From Heliocidaris tuberculata (Eukaryota; Echinodermata; Echinoidea; Camarodonta; Echinometridae): a stretch of 64,000 bases of DNA. The stretch covers positions 32,367,802 to 32,431,801 of the forward strand of contig CM046848.1 of NCBI GenBank assembly GCA_025618425.1. The letters run 5' to 3'. The notes beneath the pieces were generated by a model. The model did no database searches, was not told where the DNA came from, and saw nothing but the letters and a program-made list of their open reading frames with translations. The position numbers were made by a program, and so were the translations under genes. Positions 1 to 10,143 of this stretch are shown here, one piece after another (the first letter of the stretch is position 1; each line of letters begins with the position of its first letter).

Positions 1-579
1 TCAGCGCAGCATCGTCGTGCTGTCTTCGACAGTCTACACGACATGTCACACCCTGGTATTGCAGCATCTAAGAAACTGATCAGTTCTCGATTTGTATGGC
101 CTGGCACGAATAAGGACATTGGCCAATGGGCTTGCTGCTGCATCCCTTGTCAGAAGGCTAAGGTCCACCGACACGTGAAGGCACCGTTAGGTACTTTTTC
201 CTCACCTGACTCAAGATTTGATCATATTCATATTGATCTAGTTGGACCCCTTCCTCCTTCTTCAGGTTTCACCTACTTGTTGACATGCATTGACCGTTTT
301 AGTAGGTGGGCAGACGCCATCCCCATTCAGAACATCACAGCTAAGACAGTCGCCAAAGCTCTTGTCCATAACTGGATCTCTCGTTATGGTGTTTCCTCTA
401 CAATCACTACAGACAGAGGAAGCCAATTTGAGTCCAACCTCTTCTCTCAGTTGACCACACTTTTAGAATCCAGCCGCACTCGAACAACAGCTTATCATCC
501 TTCATCCAATGGCGTAGTTGAACATTTTCATCGCCAGTTGAAAGCTGCATTGAAAGCCCATGGAGACGCAGACAAGTAA
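1..579 (+). pseudogene. Ty3/gypsy integrase fragment (5' end outside window)
   Basis: The frame is open from base 1 and encodes the integrase zinc-binding segment (paired His then CxxC, ending CIPCQKAK) followed by the DDE core: HIDLVGPL, TTDRGSQF and NGVVEHFHR supply the two Asp and the Glu. The frame ends at TAA 577-579, but the same frame beyond it still reads SEYLPVVLQ, which continues the family's alignment. The stop is therefore a nonsense mutation, usually Trp at this spot, and homology fades by about 620. RT/RNase H would lie left of the window. No C-terminal domain or LTR follows. It is a dead fragment of a retrotransposon polyprotein, unrelated to the intact element at 7.7-15.2 kb. 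Confidence 0.85.
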
Positions 580-619
580 TCTGAATACCTCCCTGTAGTT
601 CTTCAAGCAGCAGATTTGA

Positions 620-1470
620 CCTTTATTTTATCTACAGCGATCCACTTTCTTTTTCCTTGTGCTGGCCACGGGGCCAGTGCAATATAATATAGAGCTCTTT
701 CGCGATCGCGAATATTCAGGATTTGGGGGTTTCGCCAACTCTTGCCTCTTGCATTATTGGATTCACTGACTGCACAAGAAGGAAAAATTATACTTTATAT
801 TTTATGAATACTGCGACCGAGCGGTATATTCTTATATCTGTTTTGCATTTTTAACCTCCAAAACGCAATTTCTTATGCAATTTACCCAGTAAAATTTGCA
901 ATTGAGCACTGAGTATATATATCATTAATCATCATTATCATTGATTTATGGCACTGCAAGTATAAGACTTTACATATTGTTTCTAAATCTTATCTTTTAA
1001 GAACAATTTGAAAATTCGAAGAGAAGGAGTGGATTGTTAAATCCATTTAAATCGCGAACATGCTTGTCTACTGATGAAATCGAATTCCCAAAATGTTCTC
1101 GATCCGAAGCTCCCGTGAATTTGAATGCTCATTGGGTAAAATTCTAATTTGAATGCTTATTCTATCAAAATGCATGATGAAAGTATGCGATCGCTTGCCC
1201 TAAAATCAAATTGAATGCTCATTTTAGGCAGTTGAATGTCGATCTCGATGAACATTCAATTCAAATGAAATCCAGCGACTGTGCATCAATTTAGCTGCTG
1301 TTTAAATGAATTTGAAAAAGAAAACCTATATTACAACCTCTTTCTTTTTTGTTGAACAGAGAACTAGATCAGACCGTTGTGGGGTTGGGATTATATTTTG
1401 TGGAATTGTGGGTTGGTTTGGTCTATCAGGAAGGTCGGCTTAGATAGTGTAATCTTCTATTAGTGATTTG
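620..1470. other. No gene seen; short AT-rich motif repeats
   Basis: No ORF or splice-bounded coding exon is visible. Between about 1,010 and 1,290 the words ATTTGAATG and AATTGAATGCTCATT recur on both strands, giving a loose cluster of related 10-15 bp motifs. No TIRs are evident. Confidence 0.4.
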
Positions 1471-1474
1471 GTAG

Positions 1475-1965
1475 AAAGTTCAGTTCAGTTCAGTTTTATT
1501 TAACCAATCATAAAACAGACAAATAACAATAAATTATTGATACAAAACATACAATACAATGAAAGGTTTGGACCCCTGAGAAGCAGAGCTTGTAGTTGGG
1601 GCCCAACAAAATACAAATGAAATAAAGTAATATAATACATTTACATAATGTGGTACATGAAGTTCAAGATATTGTCGTGCCTCCATATATCTGCCCTGCT
1701 CCATTATAGCTTTACTCCCGTTTAGGACATGGAGTATGGTCTGTTTGTTATCGCATAGTTTACAATTTGGGGATAATTTCTTCCCCATCTTTGTAAGTTC
1801 TTTGTTGAGTTTAAACAAAGAAGGTTTATTTTTGTTTTGGTAATGTATAGTAATACCCCTTCCTTCTGCAAAAGTTTGGCACATAATTATGTTAGATGGG
1901 TTGAAATCTACCCGACCTACAAGCCCCTTTGGGGGCCCGTTGGCGTCGTTCGAGCTGACAAGCAT
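1475..1965 (-). pseudogene. Non-LTR retrotransposon 3' fragment
   Basis: The minus-strand frame (1,965 to 1,534) contains NCKLCDNKQTILHVLNGS followed by EQGRY. This is the CxxC...H...(C) knuckle found at the C-terminal end of many LINE reverse transcriptases. The last Cys of the knuckle is replaced (LNGS). On the minus strand the ORF runs into a tail of repeated CTGAA at 1,478-1,496, a usual LINE 3' end. No RT core is present, so this is a 5'-truncated, decayed copy. Confidence 0.6.
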
Positions 1966-1977
1966 TTTGTGAATGAC

Positions 1978-2046
1978 ATGGATGGTCTAAGTAACTAAGT
2001 AACTATCTCATATGTAAAATGGGGTGACTATTTCGGGACAGGCTCC
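1978..2046. repeat. Inverted repeat partner of 6,566-6,635
   Basis: The segment GATGGTCTAAGTAACT through GGGACAGGCTCC reappears reverse-complemented at 6,566-6,635 with small gaps. A third short copy of the GACTATTTTGGGACAGGCTCC end is near 30,280. The pair could be termini of a 4.7 kb composite or two separate copies of a dispersed family. Confidence 0.55.
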
Positions 2047-2227
2047 CAGACTATGACGTAAACCTACAATACGTAAATTCGTCTAAAGCAACATAAATGA
2101 CAATACTGCTTTGATCAAATAAAGTTATCCAGAATTGCGCAGTGTCTATTTATAAAGCGTGCATTTAGTTTATCAGCTGATGACAATCGATATGAGTGAA
2201 AGCCTGTTGACCTACTCAGAGTGAAAC

Positions 2228-2468
2228 CATAATAGACCTGTTCACAAAGTTATTCAAATTTATGGATGTTTCTTTCCTGGGGACCTAGTAACGAGGTATT
2301 CCATTAACCTGTTATTAATGAATGAACTACAATACTTGGAATCCAGTATGCATACATTACTTGTTGCTATGTCTGACAAGCCTCTGACAAGCTTTCAGGT
2401 TGTCAAGAACAACCTTTGTTTTAAAAGTATTCATAAAATTTGAATATATTTGTGAACAGGTCTATTGC
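2228..2468. mobile_element. MITE, ~240 bp
   Basis: The ends AATAGACCTGTTCACAAA and TTTGTGAACAGGTCTATT are inverted repeats of roughly 40 bp with a few mismatches. The interior is non-coding. Autonomous relative unknown. Confidence 0.7.
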
Positions 2469-3123
2469 TTCTCTGTGTTTTATGTTTGCAAATTATATTT
2501 CTGTCGAAATATAAACTCATTGAAAGATTTCATGCATATTAATGTAAACATTATACGTATGGTAGTGTGACCATATTTTGCGCGTGATAAAGTTTACGCA
2601 CAGGGCAATATCTCAAAAACTAGAAAAGATTTCGAAAATCTGATAGCACCATTGGATAGAGGAAGGTAAAATTACATGAGGAAAAAATTTATTTTGAAAT
2701 GGGTGGGAAATTATGAAGACATTGACAAAAGATCGGCCAATTTTGCTACTTTTGGTGTCAGTTTCCAAAAAAGTTACCGACAACGGTTTAGAAATCCTCA
2801 CTTTCAGAGAAGATGTCATTAAACTTGTTAAGTAAAACGTGATACCAAATGATTGTATGATATTTTGCCTTGCAAATGATACGATCTTCTTACCTTAGAT
2901 GGATTGCTACATTGTATAAATTAGATGTTAAACTCTCGTGCGCGAGGTTTGGTCTCACTGTTCATAAGTGGATTCTGTTACCGAACACTTTTCAGAAAAT
3001 CAACCATATAGCAAATAAAATATCAAACGAATATCTGTCAAACTTATTTAATGAATGCTTAAATTCCTACAGAAAAAGAAGTTGGTGGAATTTGAAAAAG
3101 ACAACGTAGATGTAAAGTAATAA

Positions 3124-3935
3124 AATATTGGGGGGCACTCGACCCAAAAAGTGGTAGGTATGTGCCACTGGCAAGACAAAAAAAGGGGGCTTCTGAACGA
3201 GCGTATCATGAAAAGGATGGTCTTCGGAACTACTAACAATTTGGAAAAAGAGGGTCTTTGAAACTGGATTACAATATAAATATGATGCTACGGAACTGGT
3301 TCCCACAAGCGCCTGTTAGCTGTGTGTCATGGCAAGTCTGTGGTGTGTGTATGGGGTTAATTCGCATCATGCAATTGCACGCGCTCAGCATGAATGAAAA
3401 CTGAATTCCCTGGGGTGGATTGGAAGCAATGGGGAAAGCCCGGAGGAATTAAGCACATGGAATGAAACTCGTTTTCAACTTTTCACCAAAAATGATATTC
3501 TTCCAAACGGGCCGGGGCGGGCCAGAACGGCCGGAACGATGGAATAAAAAAAAAAGCGGTGCTTTGGAACGATTTCCTCTCTTCTTTTTCTCAGCAAGAA
3601 AAAATGGACATGTAATATACAAGCTTTGCTTTTAAATATGTCCAACTGTTTTCAACATCACTTAATAGGTCAATATCTGTGCATCATATTTTTTACTTAT
3701 GGATATTTGATTATGTGCCCATATCTATGGAAAACATCATTGTTATATATTGTTGTTATTGTATTCATTTTATGTTATATGCACTACAGTATTATGTTAA
3801 TATGACTGAAAACAGTCAATAAAATCTGAAATCTGAATGGTATGCTTTGGAACGGAAATTTGAGTGAAAAAATGGGGATCTTTTCTGCGGCACATACCCA
3901 CCGCACACTAAATATTGAGTGCCCCCCCCCCCTAC
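3124..3935. mobile_element. Nonautonomous DNA element with GGGGGGCACTC ends
   Basis: The left end reads ATATTGGGGGGCACTCGACC and the right end is its approximate complement, ATATTGAGTGCCCCCC. The subterminal words GTAGGTATGTGCCAC and its partner near 3,890 extend the match. The interior is non-coding and appears to hold an inserted stretch at about 3,605-3,835 that ends AATAAAATCTGAAATCTGAA, like a LINE or SINE tail. Two overlapping minus-strand ORFs here are incidental. Confidence 0.6.
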
Positions 3936-4640
3936 CCGGGAGGTAAGGGCACAACTTCGTTGTTTGCCCCTGGAGCCATAATTCCTATATAACCAACTGA
4001 ATGAAAAAAATTCTGCTCACAGCACCCCCAGTGAAAAAAATCGTTCCCAGGTGCCTGGCTCGTAGCACCTTTTTTTAGGCGGAAAGTTAGTTCGACACCC
4101 GGATTGCTTTTTAATCATTTGGACGCAATACTGCACTGTATGTAACAGGGGTGGGTGCAGGGAGGGGGAGTTTTCCTCCTCCCGCGCGAAGCGCGAAAGC
4201 TCTGATATTTATAGTAAATTAGAGAGAAAGATAACGGCTCATAGCACCTTTTTTCGGCGGAAAGTTAGTTCGACGCCCGGACTGCTTTATGTATTTGGAC
4301 GCAATACTGCACTGTATGGAACATGGGTGGGTGCAGGGAGGGGGGAATTATTTCCCCCTTCCCGCGCGAAGCGCGAAAACTTTGACGTTTCTAGCAAATT
4401 TTGGCGCCTTTTTAGGCTTTTTTCTCGTACTTCCCCCGCTTTTTCGCTCTCGCCTTTTTTTTAAGGGGCTAAATAGGGGGGGCATGGACCTCTAGTGCCC
4501 CCTAGCTACGCCTATGAGCCTGTGGATCTCTATTCCATAATACAATGTATAATGTCTTCAAAGTCACTCTCTCGGAAAATACAGACACTGGAAAATAATA
4601 ATCGATATATAGGCAAAAAATCGGACAAGAGGTGTCAGCC

Positions 4641-4666
4641 TCCTCCCCCCCCCCCCCCCCCCCCCA
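4641..4666. repeat. Poly-C tract
   Basis: A run of about 25 C with one break. Similar C runs occur near 4,778-4,792. Confidence 0.9.
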
Positions 4667-4999
4667 ACTCACCGGCCCCCGACGAATATATGCCCGTACT
4701 TCATGACTTTATGGGAATGAATAACCATGACCAGCCGCAGGGAGGATCGAGCCATCGAAAGTCGCTTAAAGGCCAGTCCCCCCCCCCCCCCCGGTATTAA
4801 GTTGATTTGAATAAATGCTGGAGAAAAATGAGAGAAACAGAGTGAAAGTTTAAGCAAAGTCCTATGGGAAATAGGGAAGTTATGAATTTTTAAACTTTGT
4901 AATCAATCAAACACAAAGTGGCAACTCCGTCGACTTATCTATCGAGCTCCTATCCCATTTGCTCAGTACAGAAAATCTCATAAATTTTCATTTTCTAAG

Positions 5000-5312
5000 T
5001 TTTTGATGAAGGAATAAATTTGTTTCATAAAGGTGTTGTGTAAAAACATATGAGCAATGATTATATAGCTATAATGCATGTAGGATTTAATATTTTCTTT
5101 AGAAAAAATGGGAATTAATGATTTTTGGGGTACATAGCAATGGTAGAGGAGCTGGCAAGATATTTTCTTAGTTTGATGAAGGAATAGATTTGTTTCATAA
5201 AGGTGTTGTGTAAAAACATATGAGCAATGATTATGTAGGATTTAATAATTTCTTTAGAAAAATGGGAATTAAAGATTTTTGGGGTACAGAGCGATGGTAA
5301 AGGAGCTCGCAA
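5000..5312. repeat. Tandem duplication, ~155 bp unit, in an inverted-repeat element
   Basis: Two adjacent copies share TTTGATGAAGGAATA, TTGTTTCATAAAGGTGTTG and TTTTTGGGGTACA. The pair is flanked by inverted words GGCAACTCCGTCGAC (about 4,920) and CCACGGAGTTGCC (about 5,320), so it likely lies within a foldback element. Confidence 0.6.
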
Positions 5313-6565
5313 GATACGCCACGGAGTTGCCAATTCGTATTTGATTGCATGATTACAACTTCAAAATAACTTATTTCTCATCGGATTTTGCTCAAACCTT
5401 CACTGGTACGTATGTTTCTTTAATTTTTCTGCTTCTCAAAACCAACTTGTAATCAGGGAGGACTTTCACTTTAATTCGCATTTCATTCATCGAGTACATA
5501 AGACCGTGCCCCCATGAGTACCCCAATTCAATCCACTGGGCTTTTGAAAAATTTCGCATTCTGAACCTAAAAAAAAACTCAATTTGTTTACCCTACGGAT
5601 TGGGGACGTACCGTATAATTGTTTTATTAATACAGCAAAAGTTTCTTCCCTTTCTATTTTTTTTACGTTTTTGCCTGGGGCAAGTGCCCCTATAGAAATC
5701 TGGGGGTGGTGCAGTACCCCCAGAATCTTCAGCCTTCTAGGGGGTGCTGCAGCACCCCCAGCACCCCCGGCTCCCAGGTTCCTGCTACGAGCCGTTATCT
5801 TTCTCTCAAATTTGCTATAAATCATCAAAGCTTTCGCGCTTCGCGCGGGAGGGAAGAAACTCCCCCTCCCTGCACCCAACCCTGTTACATAATTAAAAAG
5901 CAGTCCGGGTGTCGAACTAACTTCCCCCTAAAAAGGTGCTACGAGCCGTTATCTTTCTCTCAAATTTGCTATAAGACATCAAAGCTTTCGCGCTTCGCGC
6001 GGGAGGGAAGAAACTCCCCCTCCCTAGCTGCACCCAACCCTGTTACATAATTAAAAAGCAGTCCGGGTGTCGAACTAGCTTCCCCCTAAAAGAGGTGCTA
6101 CGAGCCGTTATCTTTCTCTCAAATTTGCTGTAAAATGTCAGAGCTTTCGCGCTTCACGCGGGAGGCGGGGGGGGGGGGCTCCCCCTCCCTGCACCCACCC
6201 CTGTTACATAAAGTTCAGTATTGCGTCCAAATACTAGTAATCAAAAAGCAGTCCGGGTGTCAAACTAAAAAAAAGGTGCTACGAGCGGTTACCGTTTTCT
6301 CAAATTTGCTATAAAACGTTTTGGGTGCAGGGAGGGGGGAGTTTCCCCCTTCCCGCGCGAAAAAGCTCTGACGTTTTATCGCAAATTTGAGAGAAAGATA
6401 ACGGCTTATAGCACCTTTTTTTAGGCGGAAATTAGTAGTTCGACGCCCGGACTGCTTTTCAATTATCTGTCGGCTTGCTTGGCTTAAGCCTTGGGGTAAG
6501 GTCGACAAACTTTTCTTGAACACATTCGGCCAAAATGCATGGCTTTTTCCAATATGATAGGCCAG

Positions 6566-6635
6566 GAGCCTGTCCCGAAATAGTCACCCCATTTTACCCA
6601 TAAGATTTGACCCCGTAAAGTTACTTAGACCATCT
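6566..6635. repeat. Inverted repeat partner of 1,978-2,046
   Basis: AGGAGCCTGTCCCGAAATAG through TTACTTAGACCATC is the reverse complement of the left copy. Confidence 0.55.
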
Positions 6636-6639
6636 TAGT

Positions 6640-7055
6640 CACTGACAAAAAGGTTGTCAGCCTGACCGTAGCCGCCGGGTTAAGCCCCCAGAGCCCCCAA
6701 AAGGGACCCCAAAGTCGGGTCGATTTCACCCCATCTCACCCATGCACCAAACTTTGTCAGTAGGAAGTAGTATGACTGGACATTACAAAACACAAAAAAC
6801 TGACAAAAATTTCTGTCGGGATGGGGTGTCAGACGGCCCCTAAAAATTGGGGTAAATTTTTCCCCTTAAAGCCCAGAGACCAAATTTTGTCAGAAGGAAG
6901 AGCTATGGATGTACATTCCAAAAATATAAAAACTGACAAAATTGTCCATCGGGAAGGGGGTGTCAGACCCCCTGAAATGAAAACTCCAAAGTGCCCTTTG
7001 ACAATGCTTTGCCCTCCAAAATGCTCTGTATGCCAAGAAAGACCATTTCTTACCT
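6640..7055. repeat. Diverged tandem repeat, ~130 bp period
   Basis: The order CTGACAAAA, GTCGGGATGGGGTGTCAGAC or a variant, AAGCCCAGAG, and TTTGTCAG(A/T)AGGAAG recurs about three times. The short ORFs on both strands share this periodicity and are not convincing genes. Confidence 0.5.
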
Positions 7056-7743
7056 TCTGACTATGATAATTCAAAAGCGTTTCATTCAATTCACTTTAAA
7101 TTTTCATAACATAATTTTGAGTATAATCATCTTCTTGAGGTGCAATTTGGTGTTAATTGGCAAGCCAACAGTCAGACTCAAAGAACAGGCAAAATTTCGA
7201 AAGAGACTTATGGATACATCATTATTTGGTACGAGAGCAATTTATCTTCAGTCATTGTTTTATTTGTCTTACATATTCGATGTCAATTTTCACATCATAG
7301 ACTAATGATTGTTGATTAAGACGAAATAATTGAACAAGAAAATTCATTTCAGTCCCACCCATACGATTTTGTGTAGTTAGGTCTACTCCTATTATAACCT
7401 AACTCCAGGGAGCTCGAACGCGTAGCGTTCGAGCTCCAGGTACAAATAACCGACGTCTGCATCGCCATGAGTTTGGTTAAATTCATTCGTTAGTTTTTGA
7501 AGGTAAGATGAAAATTTGTACTTACATGTCAGGATAATTACTTTATATATGCAGTAAGCCAGTAGGCTTTCAGATTTCACGATTTGACGATCATTTCGAT
7601 GAAAAAAAGATAAATTTCCTCTCCGAGCCGATCTTTCCCCGTGTTGTATCGTCGATGCAAATGACTCGTATTCACGGTGCGCATGCAATTCAGCGCATGC
7701 GCATTGCGAATGCGAGTCATTTGCATCGACGATACAACACGGG

Positions 7744-7997
7744 TGTAGTGGGAGTTAGGTCCCTCCCCCTACTTAGGGCCAAATTCCCCCTATAACAATA
7801 ATGTAGTCGCCGGGCAATGACTTATGACTGGACCCGGAAGAAGTTCAGTGTGCTTGCTGTGATGATATTCTTGAACGATTCTGGATCTGAAACCTCTGAT
7901 ATAATCAAGTCAAATCTACGGGATCTCAAGAACCAGCAACCGGTAAGTACCACCAGTTACTATATAAATAGTTTCTATATAGCCTAAAACGGCTATA
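7744..7997 (+). repeat. 5' LTR
   Basis: It starts TGTAGTGGGAG and ends GGCTATA. It contains a TATA-like CTATAACA near 7,790 and TATATAAATA near 7,961. An ORF beginning at 7,817 reaches a GTAAGT donor at 7,943. No AATAAA is visible, so the polyadenylation signal is unclear. Confidence 0.9.
7817..7942 (+). CDS. Small LTR-encoded leader ORF ending at a splice donor
   Basis: ATG at 7,817 opens 42 codons that begin MTYDWTRKKFSVLAVMIF and run in phase 0 to CCG|GTAAGT, a near-consensus donor at 7,942/7,943. Unspliced, the frame continues about 15 more codons to a stop in the LTR's last bases. In the 3' LTR the same ORF has one substitution (Arg7 to Gln) and the donor is GTAAGC. Joined to the acceptor at 8,594/8,595 it would continue in frame into the second leader ORF. 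No protein family is recognised. Expression and splicing are inference. Confidence 0.4.
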
Positions 7998-7999
7998 TC

Positions 8000-8010
8000 T
8001 GGCGTAGTCG
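8000..8010 (+). other. Primer-binding site, tRNA-Ser type
   Basis: TGGCGTAGTCG lies two bases after the LTR and complements the CGACTACGCCA 3' end known for animal serine tRNAs. The match stops after 11 bases. Confidence 0.7.
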
Positions 8011-8594
8011 CTATTTTCGAGCCGTATTTTGCGCTGACTTTTTGGGGTCATCCCGAGTTTGCGTAGGGGTCACTGACTTTGCTGGGCGGTGGTGAACTGT
8101 AGCGAGTGTGTTGCTGCGGGCCCCGGTGGGTTCCGGGGGTGTCTGTGATATCGCTTGCCTGCAGTTTATGCACGCGCATGTTGGCGGGTAGTGCCCGGTA
8201 GTTTTAAGTTGTAGAGTAGTGGTTTGGAGGTATTTCGTCCGGTTTATTATAGCGGAGGAGGGGAGGGTAGGATAACCCTCAGGCCTCGCTTGCCTATACT
8301 GTTCGGGATACTTCTAGATCTAAATTAAGTTAAGGGGTAAAATAAAATAAGCTGTTGTCTGATCATTTTGTAAAATTTGTCTGATAGTTTCTAAACTTTA
8401 ATGTAGGCTTTTATCCAGACCCTAAGGATAATTGTTCTATATACTTATAAACAAGATCTTAGGGATTTGTGTGAGCAGAATTCTTATAGATTTCTGGTAA
8501 ATCATACAAATAAAAATAAAATAGGTCGTGGTAAGGCTACCTTACTTCACTTCTCATATATTATTGGTTCTCCAGTACCTTTGCCGTGGTTTAG

Positions 8595-8753
8595 TGGTTT
8601 GTGATTTGTATGGCCGGGGAAGGAGAAGTTTATGAGATTGTGATAGTGGGGGAGTTGAACCTGATGATCTTTTTAATTGAAGCGTATAACGCTGACGCAA
8701 TTACCTTGGACGAATTACTAAATCTATTGGTAGATTTTCTGTACGAGGATTAA
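8595..8753 (+). CDS. Second small leader ORF, possible exon of an accessory protein
   Basis: ATG at 8,610 opens 47 codons (MAGEGEVYEIVIVGELNL at the start, ending VDFLYED) before TAA at 8,751. The frame is also open back to TGG at 8,595, directly after TTTAG, a possible acceptor. Joining 7,942 to 8,595 in phase 0 would make a 94-codon ORF. The product would be acidic with alternating hydrophobic residues, suggesting helices. It resembles nothing I recognise, and the polypyrimidine tract is weak. Confidence 0.35.
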   Translation, partial: WFVICMAGEGEVYEIVIVGELNLMIFLIEAYNADAITLDELLNLLVDFLYED

Positions 8754-8953
8754 AGTTAGTTTTTAGGTTTAACACTGCAGTTAGTTGTAGTTGTAGCCTA
8801 CAATATCTTAGTCTGTCATTTAGGTCGAGATAAAGCTTTCTCGTAGTTTTATGAAAATTAAGGATTTAAATTCTAAAAATAGTAGTAGAGTGCTGGCCAG
8901 CTAGTCAAGCTAGATTTCTTTTCTAGTGGGACTGGCCAGTGCAGTAAGATTCT

Positions 8954-9300
8954 ACCGCGTGTGTAGGATCGGCCTTAGCAGGACAGGTTACAGGGTTGTA
9001 ACCGAGGAGACTGCATGGGAGGTCCTCCACAAGTGGTTGGTTAGTAATCAGTACGTATTGTAAGTTAGTTTGTCCTCCTGCTTTATTTAGGGCGAAGGAG
9101 GAAGGACTATTTTGTTAGATAGACTAAGATATTACTGCGTGTGCAGGATCGGCCTTAGCAGGACAGGTTAATGGGTTTTTAACCGAGGAGACTGCATGGG
9201 AGGTCCTTCACAAGTGGTTCTTGTTCAGTTTATCGCTTGGTAGTTATCATAAGTGGCTATCCTCCCGCTTTTATTTTTAAGAGACAGGGGGAAGGACTAC
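8954..9300 (+). repeat. Duplicated ~180 bp leader segment
   Basis: Copies at about 8,954-9,110 and 9,136-9,298 share GGATCGGCCTTAGCAGGACA, GAGGAGACTGCATGGGAGG and CACAAGTGGTT. Each is followed by a pyrimidine/purine pair able to form a hairpin (GTCCTCCTGC with GGAGGAAGGAC; ATCCTCCCGC with GGGGGAAGGAC). Confidence 0.75.
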
Positions 9301-10143
9301 GTAGGTTGGTATCAACTACGTAGAATATTTTAGGGGCTAGGGTCTTCTAGTTTCCGGTTCTGTGTTCTCGGGGGAAGCCCAAAGCGTTGGGAAGGTAGGA
9401 CCGGGTACTGTGACTCCCTACTCCTAATACTAATAGGTTAGTCTAGTATTATAAGTTAATTGGCTTAATTGCAGCTCGATAATTGATAGGGTTAAAGTAA
9501 ATTAGCTTGTGCAGTAAGGGATAAATCTCCCTGGATTACGCAGTGAGGGATAAATCTCCCTGTAAATTTTTATTGAGGAAAAAGTCTTCCTATAGTGTTA
9601 TTTAAGGGATAAGTCTCCCTGTAAATTTATTGTTTTGAAGAAAGGCTACCTTCGGTAGTTACTGATTTATTTTAAGGAAATCAGGTTGACAGTTGGTACT
9701 GATTAGTCTTTACTTTGCATTTTTATATAATTTGATATATTTTATATATTTTGTATTTGTACGGTTTTTACTGCTTATATCTGTACCAGAATAACTGGTA
9801 TTGAATTGTGTCATATTGGATTCTGTATTCAGTCTGGTTTTTGTAAACCGGTTATCCCGATTTGGCGAACCGGTTATCCGAGTAACCGGTTTCCTTGAGT
9901 TCGGTTGCCGAAACCGGTTTTCGGAACCGGATTCGAAAAATTGGTTTTCGGAGCCGTTTTGAGTGGAATTGAATATCTGAGTAGTAGATTTCTTCAGAAC
10001 CGGATTTGGAATTCCCGATTTTAGGGTATATAATTATCTTGTGTACAAAGACATAGGAAGTTCTAGTTTTTAGACTTTCTAGTCGATTTTGCCTGCTATT
10101 ACTAAGGTTTTGCTAGATTTTAGCCTGTGTTTGACTATCTGGT

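Larger units (their letters stand above)
4035..6460. repeat. Large inverted array of ~160-190 bp repeats
   Basis: A unit containing TAGCACCTTTTTT, GTTAGTTCGAC, CCCGCGCGAAGCGCGAAA and GAGAAAGATAACGGCTC occurs twice in plus orientation (about 4,045-4,400). It occurs at least three times reversed (about 5,775-6,285) and once more in plus orientation (about 6,316-6,460). The arms are separated by unrelated DNA with poly-C runs and a tandem duplication. No transposase ORF is present. Small ORFs across it are by-products of the repeats. Confidence 0.7.
8011..10143 (+). other. Long gag leader with structured repeats
   Basis: About 2.1 kb with no long ORF. It holds a duplicated ~180 bp segment (8,954-9,300), three near-copies of the self-complementary AGGGATAAATCTCCCT (9,517, 9,546, 9,605), and a cluster of ACCGGTT-type motifs at 9,846-9,945. 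Candidate splice acceptors lie before 8,595 and around 10,117-10,124. Such an arrangement could serve RNA packaging, splicing control or internal initiation, but the sequence alone does not decide. Confidence 0.65.

Noticed and set aside
4289..4800. Pro-rich small ORFs
   Set aside because: They arise from poly-C tracts and the inverted array.
7392..7688. 98-aa minus ORF, with a near-identical 67-aa plus ORF at 15,239-15,442
   Set aside because: Both are translations of the two arms of the same palindrome.
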